Shown piece by piece: positions 10,088 through 22,439 of a stretch of DNA of 64,000 bases. The notes beneath the pieces are model-generated. The model was not told where the DNA came from. It worked only from the letters and a program-made list of their open reading frames with translations, and searched no databases. A program made the position numbers and the translations under genes. Source of the DNA: Spiribacter sp. 1M189 (lineage in GTDB: Bacteria; Pseudomonadota; Gammaproteobacteria; Nitrococcales; Nitrococcaceae); contig NZ_JBAKFF010000001.1 of NCBI RefSeq assembly GCF_040838345.1, forward strand, positions 1,054,001 to 1,118,000, in the 5' to 3' direction. Numbering within the stretch: the first letter of the stretch is position 1; each line of letters opens with the position of its first letter.

Positions 10088-10929
10088 GTCTCGGTCCCTC
10101 CAGCCTGCACGTACTCCGCCAAGCGTACGGCATCCACGGTTTCGGCCACATCATGCGCACGGATGATTCGCGCGCCGTTCCAGGTGGCGATGGCTGCCGC
10201 CGCCACGCTCCCCGCGAGGCGCTCCGGCAGCGCTCGGCCGAGCACTCTACCCACCAGGGACTTGCGGGACAGCCCGGCCAGCACCGGCACGCCCAGGTCG
10301 CAGATTTCCGCCAGCCCGGCGAGCAGTCGCGCATTGTGCGGATCGGTTTTCCCAAAGCCGAACCCCGGGTCGAGAATGATCCGGTCACGGGGGATACCAG
10401 CACCCTCAGCATCGGCGATACGCTCGGCGAGGAAATCCCGGACCTCGACCACGACCGAGTCGTAACGCGGGTCGTCCTGCATGGTTTCCGGCACGCCCTG
10501 CATATGCATCAGACAGACCGGCAGACCGGTCGATCGCGCGGCCTCGAGGGCGCCGGGCCGGCGCAGCGCCATGACGTCATTGATCAGGCCCGCCCCCGCG
10601 GCCGCTGCCTCCACCATCAGCTCAGGCTTCGATGTATCCACAGACAGCGGTACGGAAACCGCGTCATGCAGCGCCTCAAGCACGGGGATCACGCGCTGGC
10701 GTTCCTCTTCGACGGAAATGCCCCTGGATCCCGGCCGGGTGGACTCGCCGCCCACATCAATGATGGCGGCGCCGTCAGCCACCATCGATCGGGCATGATC
10801 GATCGCGGCCTCCGCCCCAACAAAACGACCCCCGTCCGAAAAGGAATCGGGGGTCACGTTGAGAATGCCCATGACCTGGGGACGGCCGAGGTTCAGGGGC
10901 CGCCCCCCGCAGTCCAGCATCCCTGCCAT
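10084..10929 (-). CDS. folP: Dihydropteroate synthase
   Basis: Condenses pABA with dihydropterin pyrophosphate in folate synthesis (281 aa, TIM barrel). The signatures are [37 protein letters not shown], the INDV motif, DPGFGFGKT and LAGLSRKS. The frame is open 30 codons further upstream, overlapping the end of ftsH, but [15 protein letters not shown] fits the family start and lies 7 bases after the ftsH stop. It is the target of sulfonamides. Order ftsH-folP-glmM is conserved in gammaproteobacteria. Confidence 0.97.
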   Translation of the reverse strand: MAGMLDCGGRPLNLGRPQVMGILNVTPDSFSDGGRFVGAEAAIDHARSMVADGAAIIDVGGESTRPGSRGISVEEERQRVIPVLEALHDAVSVPLSVDTSKPELMVEAAAAGAGLINDVMALRRPGALEAARSTGLPVCLMHMQGVPETMQDDPRYDSVVVEVRDFLAERIADAEGAGIPRDRIILDPGFGFGKTDPHNARLLAGLAEICDLGVPVLAGLSRKSLVGRVLGRALPERLAGSVAAAAIATWNGARIIRAHDVAETVDAVRLAEYVQAGGTET

Positions 10930-10936
10930 ATCGGGC

Positions 10937-12871
<1,935 letters not shown>

Positions 12872-12907
12872 GACGGCTTACCTCAAATCATCGTTTGACT
12901 GTGCACC

Positions 12908-13531
12908 CTACACTGCCCGAAAGCCACGGGCCAGCAGGTAGACTTCGCGACTTCTGTCGCGCGAGGCGCGGGGCTTGCGGCTCTGCACCCGATCGAAGCG
13001 CCGGCGCATCTCGCCGAGCAGTTCATCGAAACCCTGCCCCTGAAAGGCTTTGACCAGCAGCGCGCCACCGGGTTTCAGACGATCGCCGCAAAAATCCAGC
13101 GCCAGCTCCGCAAGCAGCATTGAGCGCGGCTGGTCAATCGCCTTCTGCCCCGAGAGATTGGGGGCCATATCAGAAAGTACAAGGTCGACGGCCTGACCCT
13201 CCAGCGCGGCATCCAGCTGAGCCAGACCTTCATCGGCGACGAAATCCGCCTGTAAGGCGGTCACACCGGGAGGCGGCGCCATCTCCAGCAGGTCGATGGC
13301 AATCACCCGCCCGCCCTCACCGACCCGCTGGGCGGCATATTCGCTCCAGCCACCGGGTGCGGCGCCCAGGTCGACGACGCACTGGCCGGTGGCCAGCAAT
13401 CGATCACGCTCGTCGATCTCCTCGAGCTTGAACACCGCCCGGGATCGCAGACCGCGCCGCTGCGCCTCGCGCACGTACGGGTCATTGAAATGTTCGTCCA
13501 ACCAGCGACGGCTGCCGCGACTGCGGGCCAT
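12908..13531 (-). CDS. rlmE: 23S rRNA (uridine(2552)-2'-O)-methyltransferase
   Basis: FtsJ/RrmJ family SAM-dependent enzyme that 2'-O-methylates U2552 of 23S rRNA late in 50S assembly (207 aa). The start MARSRGSRRWLDEHFNDPYV is typical. Visible motifs are SRAVFKLEEID with the first catalytic Lys, the SAM motif VDLGAAPGGWSEYA, SDMAPNLSG with the catalytic Asp, LLVKAFQGQGF with the second Lys, and a Ser/Arg-rich region before YLLARGF. Immediately upstream of ftsH as in E. coli. Confidence 0.97.
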   Translation of the reverse strand: MARSRGSRRWLDEHFNDPYVREAQRRGLRSRAVFKLEEIDERDRLLATGQCVVDLGAAPGGWSEYAAQRVGEGGRVIAIDLLEMAPPPGVTALQADFVADEGLAQLDAALEGQAVDLVLSDMAPNLSGQKAIDQPRSMLLAELALDFCGDRLKPGGALLVKAFQGQGFDELLGEMRRRFDRVQSRKPRASRDRSREVYLLARGFRAV

Positions 13532-13534
13532 GCC

Positions 13535-13789
13535 TCAGTCCTCTCCAGCTCCGGTGCTCGGATCTTGAGCATCGACCCCACGAATCACGCCCCGCGTCCG
13601 CCAGGCAAGCCAGCCGCCGGCCACAAAACCAGTCATCGCCAGCAGCCCCAGCTCCAGCCAGTGGCTGGCATCCAGTCGCCAGATCACCAGCAGCACACCA
13701 ACGACCAGGCCGAGAACCACGGCCAGCTCGAGCTTGACCGCATCCAGCCGATCAAGACCGCTACTCGTATCGGACCTCGACGATTTCAT
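13535..13789 (-). CDS. Small two-helix membrane protein of unknown function
   Basis: An 84-aa open frame fills the gap between greA and rlmE. It shows two hydrophobic stretches ([18 protein letters not shown] and [19 protein letters not shown]) separated by a short polar loop, a basic RTRGVIRG after the second, and an acidic C-terminus. The start ATG at 13789 overlaps the end of greA by 29 bases; a later start is possible but would cut close to the first helix. The stop is 3 bases from rlmE. I do not recognise the family. In several gammaproteobacteria this position, between greA and rlmE, is occupied by yhbY, which this is not. Confidence 0.6.
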   Translation of the reverse strand: MKSSRSDTSSGLDRLDAVKLELAVVLGLVVGVLLVIWRLDASHWLELGLLAMTGFVAGGWLAWRTRGVIRGVDAQDPSTGAGED

Positions 13790-14233
13790 AGGCGCGCTGT
13801 CCTCCGGGGGCCTGAACGTCGACGACCTCCCCCTCTTCCTTGCCGATCAGGGCGCGGGCGATGGGCGACTGGACCGAGATCCGACCCGCCTTGATATCCG
13901 CCTCGTCCTCGCCAACGATCTGGTAGGTCTTCTCGGTGCCGTCCTCTTCGTCCGCCAGCACCACCGTGACACCGAACACCACCTTGCCCGTGGCAGGCAA
14001 AGTGGTGACATCGATGACCTGGGCATTGGAGAGCTTGGATTCGATCTCGGCGATCCGGCCCTCGATAAAGCCCTGCTGTTCGCGGGCGGCATGGTACTCG
14101 GCGTTCTCCTTGAGATCGCCATGCGCCCTTGCCTCGGCGATCGCGTTGATTACCCGCGGTCGATCCTCGGTCTTGAGCCGATTGAGCTCGTCCCGCAGCT
14201 GTTCGGCACCGCGTACGGTCAACGGTGTCTTGC

Positions 14234-14237
<4 letters not shown>
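13761..14237 (-). CDS. greA: Transcription elongation factor GreA
   Basis: Rescues backtracked RNA polymerase by stimulating transcript cleavage (158 aa). The N-terminal coiled-coil hairpin carries the acidic tip in the conserved [20 protein letters not shown] stretch. The C-terminal FKBP-like domain contains [20 protein letters not shown]. Start [18 protein letters not shown] aligns with GreA of other bacteria. The ATG overlaps the carB stop by 4 bases. The carA-carB-greA order is common in pseudomonads. Confidence 0.97.
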
Positions 14238-17452
<3,215 letters not shown>

Positions 17453-17474
17453 GTTGGTTAAACCACCTGGTGGA

Positions 17475-18626
17475 TCAGGCCGCCGACTGGCGGGCGGCCA
17501 TCAAGTCGACGAAGCGGGAGAAAAGCGGGGCGACGTCATGCGGCCCCGGGCTGGCCTCCGGGTGGCCTTGAAAACTGAACGCCGGACCATCCGTGAGATG
17601 AATGCCCTGGAGCGTGCCATCGAACAGCGACCGGTTCATGACGCGGACATTGTCCGGCAGGGTCTCTGCGTCAATGGCAAAGCCATGATTCTGGCTCGAG
17701 ATCATCACCCGGCCACTGTCACTATCCAGCACCGGATGATTGGCGCCATGGTGCCCGAACTTCATTTTAAGACTGCCCGCACCGGCAGCGAGCCCGAGCA
17801 GCTGATGCCCGAGGCAGATACCGAACACCGGCATGCGCTCCGCCAGGAAGCGCCGCGTCGCCTCGATGGCGTAGGTCAGCGGCTCGGGGTCCCCCGGACC
17901 GTTCGATAGGAAAACGCCATCCGGCTGCATCGCCAGCACCTCGTCGGCTGGCGTCCGGGCCGGCACCACCGTCACACGACAGCCGCTGTCGACCAGCATC
18001 CGCAGGATGTTGCGCTTGACCCCGAAATCATAGGCCACCACATGCCAGGGCAGGTCCGCGTCCGGCCGGGGCTCGCCCTCCCGCTCACCACGCTCGAGCG
18101 CCCAGGTGCCCAGACGCCACTCATAGCGCTCCGAGGTGGACACGGACTGGACGAGATCGCGGCCGGTCAGTGACGGATGGGCACGGGCGACCGCCACCGC
18201 CTCATCGGCATCCGGCCGGTCTCCGGCGATGATGCAACCGTTCTGGGCGCCCTTCTCGCGGAGCCTTCGAGTCAGCCGGCGGGTATCGATGTCGCATATA
18301 CCGACGATGCCGTGGCGGGCCAGGTACGCCGGCAGGGTTTCCTCGGCACGCCAGTTGCTCATGCGGACCGGCGCATCGCGGATGATCAGCCCGGAGAGCT
18401 GGGGCCCATCGGACTCCTCGTCCAGTCGATTCGCACCCGTATTGCCGACATGCGGGTAGGTCAGCGTGACCATCTGGCCGAAGTAGGAAGGATCGGTGCA
18501 GATTTCCTGGTATCCGGTCATCGCCGTGTTAAAGCAGACTTCACCGGCCGTCTGGCCGCTGGCGCCCAATGACCGTCCCTTGAAAACCGAACCATCTTCG
18601 AGTGCCAGAATTGCCGTGTCGGTCAC
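17475..18626 (-). CDS. carA: Carbamoyl-phosphate synthase small (glutaminase) subunit
   Basis: Hydrolyses glutamine and passes ammonia to CarB (383 aa from the chosen start). The N-terminal domain has [15 protein letters not shown] and [17 protein letters not shown]. The class I amidotransferase domain has [11 protein letters not shown], the nucleophile C271 in [10 protein letters not shown], and the catalytic His/Glu in [13 protein letters not shown]. The open frame extends 161 codons upstream across a non-coding region, so that part is rejected. The GTG at 18626, giving (M)[12 protein letters not shown], matches the family. No strong Shine-Dalgarno is visible. A hairpin and a candidate promoter lie just upstream. 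Confidence 0.95.
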   Translation of the reverse strand: MTDTAILALEDGSVFKGRSLGASGQTAGEVCFNTAMTGYQEICTDPSYFGQMVTLTYPHVGNTGANRLDEESDGPQLSGLIIRDAPVRMSNWRAEETLPAYLARHGIVGICDIDTRRLTRRLREKGAQNGCIIAGDRPDADEAVAVARAHPSLTGRDLVQSVSTSERYEWRLGTWALERGEREGEPRPDADLPWHVVAYDFGVKRNILRMLVDSGCRVTVVPARTPADEVLAMQPDGVFLSNGPGDPEPLTYAIEATRRFLAERMPVFGICLGHQLLGLAAGAGSLKMKFGHHGANHPVLDSDSGRVMISSQNHGFAIDAETLPDNVRVMNRSLFDGTLQGIHLTDGPAFSFQGHPEASPGPHDVAPLFSRFVDLMAARQSAA

Positions 18627-18651
18627 GCATCCACCCCATCTGCTCGCAAAA

Positions 18652-18680
18652 ACGGGAGGGTTCCGCAGAAGCCCTCCCGT
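18652..18680 (-). terminator. Terminator-like hairpin in the carA leader
   Basis: On the minus strand a perfect 9-bp stem (ACGGGAGGG with CCCTCCCGT, loop of 11) is followed directly by five T residues, the form of a Rho-independent terminator. It lies 25 bases before the carA GTG and downstream of the candidate carA promoter, with no minus-strand gene ending upstream. It is therefore a plausible attenuator rather than a gene-end terminator. Confidence 0.6.
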
Positions 18681-18699
18681 CGGCTGTCTTAGCCCAGAA

Positions 18700-18730
18700 A
18701 GTTTACGCCCGAGCGCGCTCGGGTGTCCAA
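18700..18730 (-). promoter_or_regulatory. Candidate carA promoter with palindromic 19-base spacer
   Basis: On the minus strand TTGGAC (18725-18730) and TAAACT (18700-18705) are separated by 19 bases. The spacer contains a perfect 16-base palindrome, CCCGAGCG/CGCTCGGG, at 18708-18723. A long spacer carrying the operator is the layout of promoters controlled by MerR-type activators; that link is only an inference. Confidence 0.45.
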
Positions 18731-18737
18731 TGGCGGA

Positions 18738-18770
18738 GTGCAAGCGCCGTGGCCGGTCAGCCGCTTGCAC
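18738..18770. repeat. Inverted repeat between carA and the divergent ABC operon
   Basis: Perfect 9-base arms GTGCAAGCG (18738-18746) and CGCTTGCAC (18762-18770) are separated by 15 bases. The repeat lies just upstream of the candidate carA -35 box and about 75 bases before the ABC gene start. It could be an operator for either operon or form an RNA hairpin. Confidence 0.5.
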
Positions 18771-18843
18771 GGCGCCGCCCAAAGCGGCTACCGTTGTCGC
18801 TTTTGATCGCTGTCCGGCGATCCACCATACCGGTTTGCACGAA

Positions 18844-19782
18844 ATGAATGCGCTTTCCCTGCGCCAGCTGAACAAGACGTATCCTGGCGGCGTCACCGCG
18901 TTGCGGGATATCAACCTGGAAGTCATGCCCGGCGACTTTTTCGGTCTTCTCGGGCCGAACGGTGCCGGCAAGACCACCATCATCGGGATTGTCGCGTCCC
19001 TCGTCCGACCGACTTCCGGCCATGTCAGCGTTTTCGGCCATGACATCATCCGCGATCCCTGGGAGGCGAAGTCGAACATCGGCCTGGTCCCGCAGGAGTT
19101 CAATTTCAATCAGTTCGAGACGGTCAGCCAGATCGTCATCAATCAGGCAGGCTACTACGGCATTGACCGTCATACCGCTCAAGAGCGGGCCGAGCGGTAT
19201 CTGCGCGAACTCGATCTGTGGGGCAAGCGCAATGCCACGTCACGATCGCTTTCCGGTGGCATGAAACGGCGGCTGATGATCGCTCGGGCCCTCATTCATG
19301 AACCGCGCCTGCTCATCCTCGACGAGCCGACCGCCGGGGTCGACATCGAGTTACGTCGCTCCATGTGGGCGTTCCTGCGCCAGATGAATGAGCGGGGCAC
19401 GACGATCATCCTGACCACCCACTATCTCGAAGAGGCCGAGTCGCTGTGCCGCAGCATCGGCATCATCGATGGGGGGCGGATCATCGAGAACACCGACGTG
19501 CGCTCACTGCTCGCCAAGCTGAAGAGCCAGAGCTTCCTGCTGGACATCGCCTCTCCGGTCGGCAGCCTGCCCGATTTCCGGGATTTCTATGTGGTGCCGG
19601 TGGATGAGCGCACCATCGAGGTGGAGGTGCGTGGCGACCAAACGCTGACCGACCTTTTCAGCCAGTTGAACGCGACGGGCGTTCAGGTCACCAGCATGAA
19701 GAACAAAGCCAACCGTCTCGAAGAGCTCTTCGTCCGTATGCTCGGCGATCGCAAGAACGACGCCCAGCCAGAGACCGCTTGA
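18844..19782 (+). CDS. ABC transporter ATP-binding protein, YadG-like
   Basis: ATPase of an ABC-2-type exporter (312 aa). Walker A GPNGAGKT is near residues 38-45, the Q-loop region is [14 protein letters not shown], the signature is LSGGMKRR, Walker B is [12 protein letters not shown], and the switch His lies in [12 protein letters not shown]-terminal accessory domain of about 80 residues follows. The sequence around the Q-loop closely resembles E. coli YadG, whose substrate is not established. The ATG at 18844 gives [16 protein letters not shown]. No clear Shine-Dalgarno is visible, and a weak TTGATC/CATACC pair (18803-18831) would give a very short leader. One base separates it from the permease gene. 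Confidence 0.93.
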   Translation: MNALSLRQLNKTYPGGVTALRDINLEVMPGDFFGLLGPNGAGKTTIIGIVASLVRPTSGHVSVFGHDIIRDPWEAKSNIGLVPQEFNFNQFETVSQIVINQAGYYGIDRHTAQERAERYLRELDLWGKRNATSRSLSGGMKRRLMIARALIHEPRLLILDEPTAGVDIELRRSMWAFLRQMNERGTTIILTTHYLEEAESLCRSIGIIDGGRIIENTDVRSLLAKLKSQSFLLDIASPVGSLPDFRDFYVVPVDERTIEVEVRGDQTLTDLFSQLNATGVQVTSMKNKANRLEELFVRMLGDRKNDAQPETA

Positions 19783-19783
19783 T

Positions 19784-20575
19784 ATGGCAGCACTGTACCC
19801 CGCCTACCCCCGGCAGACACTGACTGCACTGCAGACCCTGGCCTGGAAAGAGACCCATCGCTATCTGCGGATCTGGGTGCAGACGCTGGTGCCGCCGGCG
19901 ATCACCATGACGCTGTATTTCATCATCTTCGGCAGCCTGATCGGCTCGCGCGTCGGCCCGATGGACGGCTACAGCTTCATGGAGTACATCGCACCGGGCA
20001 TCATCATGATGTCGGTGATCACCAACTCCTATACGAATGTCGTTTCGTCCTTCTTTGGCGCGAAGTTCCAGCGCCATATCGAAGAGCTGCTGGTATCGCC
20101 CACGCCGAATTACGTCATCCTTGCAGGCTACGTGGCCGGTGGTGTTGGCCGGGGACTGTTAACCGGCCTGATCGTGACGATCATCGCGACCTTTTTCGCC
20201 GACCTGCACATCCACAACATCCCGGTCACTATCTCGGTGGTTTTTCTGACTGCGGTGCTGTTCTCTATCGGCGGCTTCATTAATGGCGTTTTCGCCAAGA
20301 AGTTCGATGACATCGCCATCGTGCCGACTTTCATCCTGACGCCACTGACTTACCTTGGCGGTGTTTTCTACTCAATCTCCATGCTGCCCGATTTCTGGCA
20401 GACCCTGTCGATGGCCAATCCAATCCTGTATATGGTCAACGCCTTTCGTTATGGCATCCTCGGCAGCTCGGACATTCCCCTGGCGACAGCCTACACGCTG
20501 GTGATCGGCTTCATCGCCGCCGGCACGACACTCAGCCTATGGCTGCTGCGCCGCGGCACGGGCCTGCGCAGCTGA
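19784..20575 (+). CDS. ABC-2 type transporter permease, YadH-like
   Basis: Membrane subunit partner of the preceding ATPase (263 aa). Six hydrophobic segments are visible, with markers ETHRYLRIWVQTLVPP before the first helix, YIAPGIIMMSVITNSYTN, FQRHIEELLVSPTPN in the cytoplasmic coupling loop, and FILTPLTYLGGVFYSI near the C-terminal ABC-2 signature. It resembles E. coli YadH. The gene begins one base after the ATPase stop and is followed 13 bases later by pncB, so the three probably form one transcript. Substrate unknown. Confidence 0.92.
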   Translation: MAALYPAYPRQTLTALQTLAWKETHRYLRIWVQTLVPPAITMTLYFIIFGSLIGSRVGPMDGYSFMEYIAPGIIMMSVITNSYTNVVSSFFGAKFQRHIEELLVSPTPNYVILAGYVAGGVGRGLLTGLIVTIIATFFADLHIHNIPVTISVVFLTAVLFSIGGFINGVFAKKFDDIAIVPTFILTPLTYLGGVFYSISMLPDFWQTLSMANPILYMVNAFRYGILGSSDIPLATAYTLVIGFIAAGTTLSLWLLRRGTGLRS

Positions 20576-20588
20576 CAGAGCAACGAGA

Positions 20589-21926
20589 ATGAATCTGGAA
20601 CGTACGCCGCTTCTGACCGATCTCTACGAACTGACCATGCTCCAGACCTATTACGAGCATGACATGACGGAGGAGGCGGTGTTTGAGCTGTTCATGCGGG
20701 AGTCCTCGCAACGCGGCTTTTTCGTCGCCGCGGGACTGCAGCAGGGCCTCGAGTGGCTGGAGCAGATGCAATTCAAGCCGCAGGAGCTTGAGTGGATGCG
20801 ACAGACGGGGCTCTTCTCCGACGCGTTTGTCGACCGGATGGCAGACTTCCGGTTTACTGGCCGGGTGCTGGCACTCGAGGAGGGCTCGGTGTTCTTCGCT
20901 GAGGAGCCACTCGTCCAGATCGTCGCGCCGCTGCCCGAGGCGCAGTTCATCGAATCGCGGCTGATGAACATCCTCCACTACCAGACGCTGATCGCCAGCA
21001 AGGCGGCGCGCTGTCGGCTCGCCGCCGGCGAGACGCCGGTCATCGATTTTGGCATGCGCCGTGCGCATGGTGGGGAGGCAGGCACCTGGGCCGCTCGGAC
21101 ATGCTATCTGGCCGGCTTTGCTGCGACCGCCACCTGCCTGGCGAGCGCCCGCTACGGGATCCCGCCCACCGGGACGATGGCCCATGCTTTCGTGCTGGCC
21201 CACGACAGCGAAATCGAGGCATTCGAGCGCTTTGCCCGGAGTCACCCGGACAACGTGGTGCTACTCATTGACACCTATAACGTCCGCCGCGGGGCCGAAC
21301 GCGTGGTGGAAGTTGCCGGCCGCCTCGCCGACGAAGGAATTACTGTCCACGGCGTGCGGATCGACAGCGGCGATCTCGCGGCCAACGCCCGCATGACGCG
21401 GGAAATTCTTGATCGCGGTGGACTTGGGGATACGCGGATTCTGGTGAGCGGCGGGCTTGACGAGTACCGCATCGAATCGCTTCTTTCCGAGGATGTCCCC
21501 ATTGATGGCGTGGGTGTCGGATCCAATGTCGATACTTCGGCCGATGTCCCTTTCCTCGATTCGGCCTACAAACTGCATTATTTCCGGGACAAGCCACGTG
21601 GCAAGCACTCCGCGGGCAAGACGGACCTCCCCGGGCGCAAACAGATATTCCGGCAATTCGACTGCGCCGGTGTGATGACCGGGGATACCCTCGGACTCAT
21701 GAGCGAGTCGCTCGCGGGGGAGCCGATGCTGAAGGAGGTCATGGCGTCAGGCCGCCAGGTTGCCGATGCGGGGGCGACAGACCTCAACCAGGCCCGCCAG
21801 CGCTGCGCTACACAGCTGTCCCTGCTTCCGGCCGATGTGCGGACGCTCCGGGCGCCCGATCGATATCCCGTGGCGCTCTCCGCGGGTCTTGAGAGGCTGC
21901 GCGCAGAGCTCGCGGCCCGCCACTAG
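20589..21926 (+). CDS. pncB: Nicotinate phosphoribosyltransferase
   Basis: Makes nicotinate mononucleotide from nicotinate and PRPP in the NAD salvage pathway (445 aa, cytosolic). The N-terminus LTDLYELTMLQTYY is characteristic of NAPRTases. DFGMRRAHGGEAG carries the phosphorylated-His region, followed by YGIPPTGTMAHAFVLAHDSE, LLIDTYNVRRGAERVVE, VRIDSGDLAANAR and DGVGVGSNVDTSAD. The gene ends inside a strong inverted repeat facing the H-NS gene. Co-orientation with the YadGH-like pair does not by itself suggest a shared pathway. Confidence 0.94.
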   Translation: MNLERTPLLTDLYELTMLQTYYEHDMTEEAVFELFMRESSQRGFFVAAGLQQGLEWLEQMQFKPQELEWMRQTGLFSDAFVDRMADFRFTGRVLALEEGSVFFAEEPLVQIVAPLPEAQFIESRLMNILHYQTLIASKAARCRLAAGETPVIDFGMRRAHGGEAGTWAARTCYLAGFAATATCLASARYGIPPTGTMAHAFVLAHDSEIEAFERFARSHPDNVVLLIDTYNVRRGAERVVEVAGRLADEGITVHGVRIDSGDLAANARMTREILDRGGLGDTRILVSGGLDEYRIESLLSEDVPIDGVGVGSNVDTSADVPFLDSAYKLHYFRDKPRGKHSAGKTDLPGRKQIFRQFDCAGVMTGDTLGLMSESLAGEPMLKEVMASGRQVADAGATDLNQARQRCATQLSLLPADVRTLRAPDRYPVALSAGLERLRAELAARH

Positions 21927-21942
21927 ACCAGTGACGGGCCGC
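21912..21942. terminator. Hairpin between convergent pncB and the H-NS gene
   Basis: Arms GCGGCCCGCCACT (21912-21924) and AGTGACGGGCCGC (21930-21942) pair with one internal mismatch around a 5-base loop. The repeat spans the pncB stop and lies between convergent genes, as expected for a bidirectional terminator. No T-tract follows on either strand, so the termination activity is uncertain. Confidence 0.5.
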
Positions 21943-21955
21943 TAACGCGGGACGT

Positions 21956-22267
21956 TCAGTCGATCCGGAGTTCCTCCAGGGAGCGACCGCTCGCCTCCCA
22001 TTCCTTCACCCAGCCCGGCTTGCGACCACGGCCTGACCAGGTCTTGCCCGAATCGCTGGGGTGCTGGAAGCGAACCTTGCCCTTGGCGCGTGCCTTGGCG
22101 GGCTGTCCACCGACCAGATCGCTCAGGGTAAAGCCATAGCGCTCGGCTACCTGCTTGAGTTCCTGCTGGGCTTTCTTTGCATCTTCCTTGCGCCGACCCT
22201 GTACTTCGCGGTCGATGTCTTTCTTTAGCTGATTTAGCTCTTCGGTGGTGTAATTAGAAAGATCCAT
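21956..22267 (-). CDS. H-NS family nucleoid-associated protein
   Basis: Histone-like DNA-binding protein of the H-NS/BpH3 type (103 aa). The N-terminal half is a charged helical oligomerisation region (NYTTEELNQLKKDIDREVQGRRKEDAKKAQQ split by short turns). The C-terminal domain carries the DNA-contact motif KTWSGRGRKPGWVKEW, the AT-hook-like loop that reads the minor groove of AT-rich DNA. The ATG at 22267, preceded by an AAGGGG Shine-Dalgarno, is chosen over an upstream extension of 43 codons running through the AT-rich intergenic region. A TATATT -10 candidate is at 22312-22317. Likely role: silencing AT-rich, often transferred, DNA. Confidence 0.92.
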   Translation of the reverse strand: MDLSNYTTEELNQLKKDIDREVQGRRKEDAKKAQQELKQVAERYGFTLSDLVGGQPAKARAKGKVRFQHPSDSGKTWSGRGRKPGWVKEWEASGRSLEELRID

Positions 22268-22311
22268 GGGTTCCCCTTCAAATACTGATTGATCGCCTTT
22301 CCTCACACACC

Positions 22312-22317
22312 AATATA
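22312..22317 (-). promoter_or_regulatory. Candidate -10 box for the H-NS gene in AT-rich intergenic DNA
   Basis: TATATT on the minus strand lies 44 bases before the H-NS start. The whole 22268-22439 interval is visibly much richer in A/T than its surroundings and holds no other gene. H-NS proteins often bind their own AT-rich promoters, so autoregulation is plausible. A clear -35 box is not seen. Confidence 0.4.
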
Positions 22318-22403
22318 ATCCATCATGCAACAGAATACAGCCCGATTGACGACCTTTCTTGATGTTTAACGGAGTATCCCAGGGTCTGTTAATCACGGAG
22401 TAA

Positions 22404-22412
22404 TGATATAAT
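22404..22412 (+). promoter_or_regulatory. Extended -10 promoter for the unknown gene at 22440
   Basis: The sequence TGATATAAT is a perfect extended -10 element (TGnTATAAT). It predicts a start near 22419 and a leader of about 20 bases that includes an AAGAGG Shine-Dalgarno at 22427-22432, 7 bases before the ATG. No strong -35 is needed for extended -10 promoters. Confidence 0.55.
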
Positions 22413-22439
22413 TAAGCCTTTTGAATAAGAGGCCATGCA

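Noticed and set aside
18496-18843. N-terminal extension of the YadG-like ATPase frame into carA
   Set aside because: The ABC domain begins at [15 protein letters not shown]; the upstream part overlaps carA and its leader.
18627-19109. N-terminal extension of the carA frame over the intergenic region and the start of the divergent ABC gene
   Set aside because: The extension has no similarity to CarA, covers a promoter and hairpin region, and the GTG at 18626 gives the normal length.
22268-22396. 43-codon extension of the H-NS gene with Cys/Trp residues
   Set aside because: It is the translated AT-rich promoter region; the internal ATG has a good Shine-Dalgarno and gives the family length.
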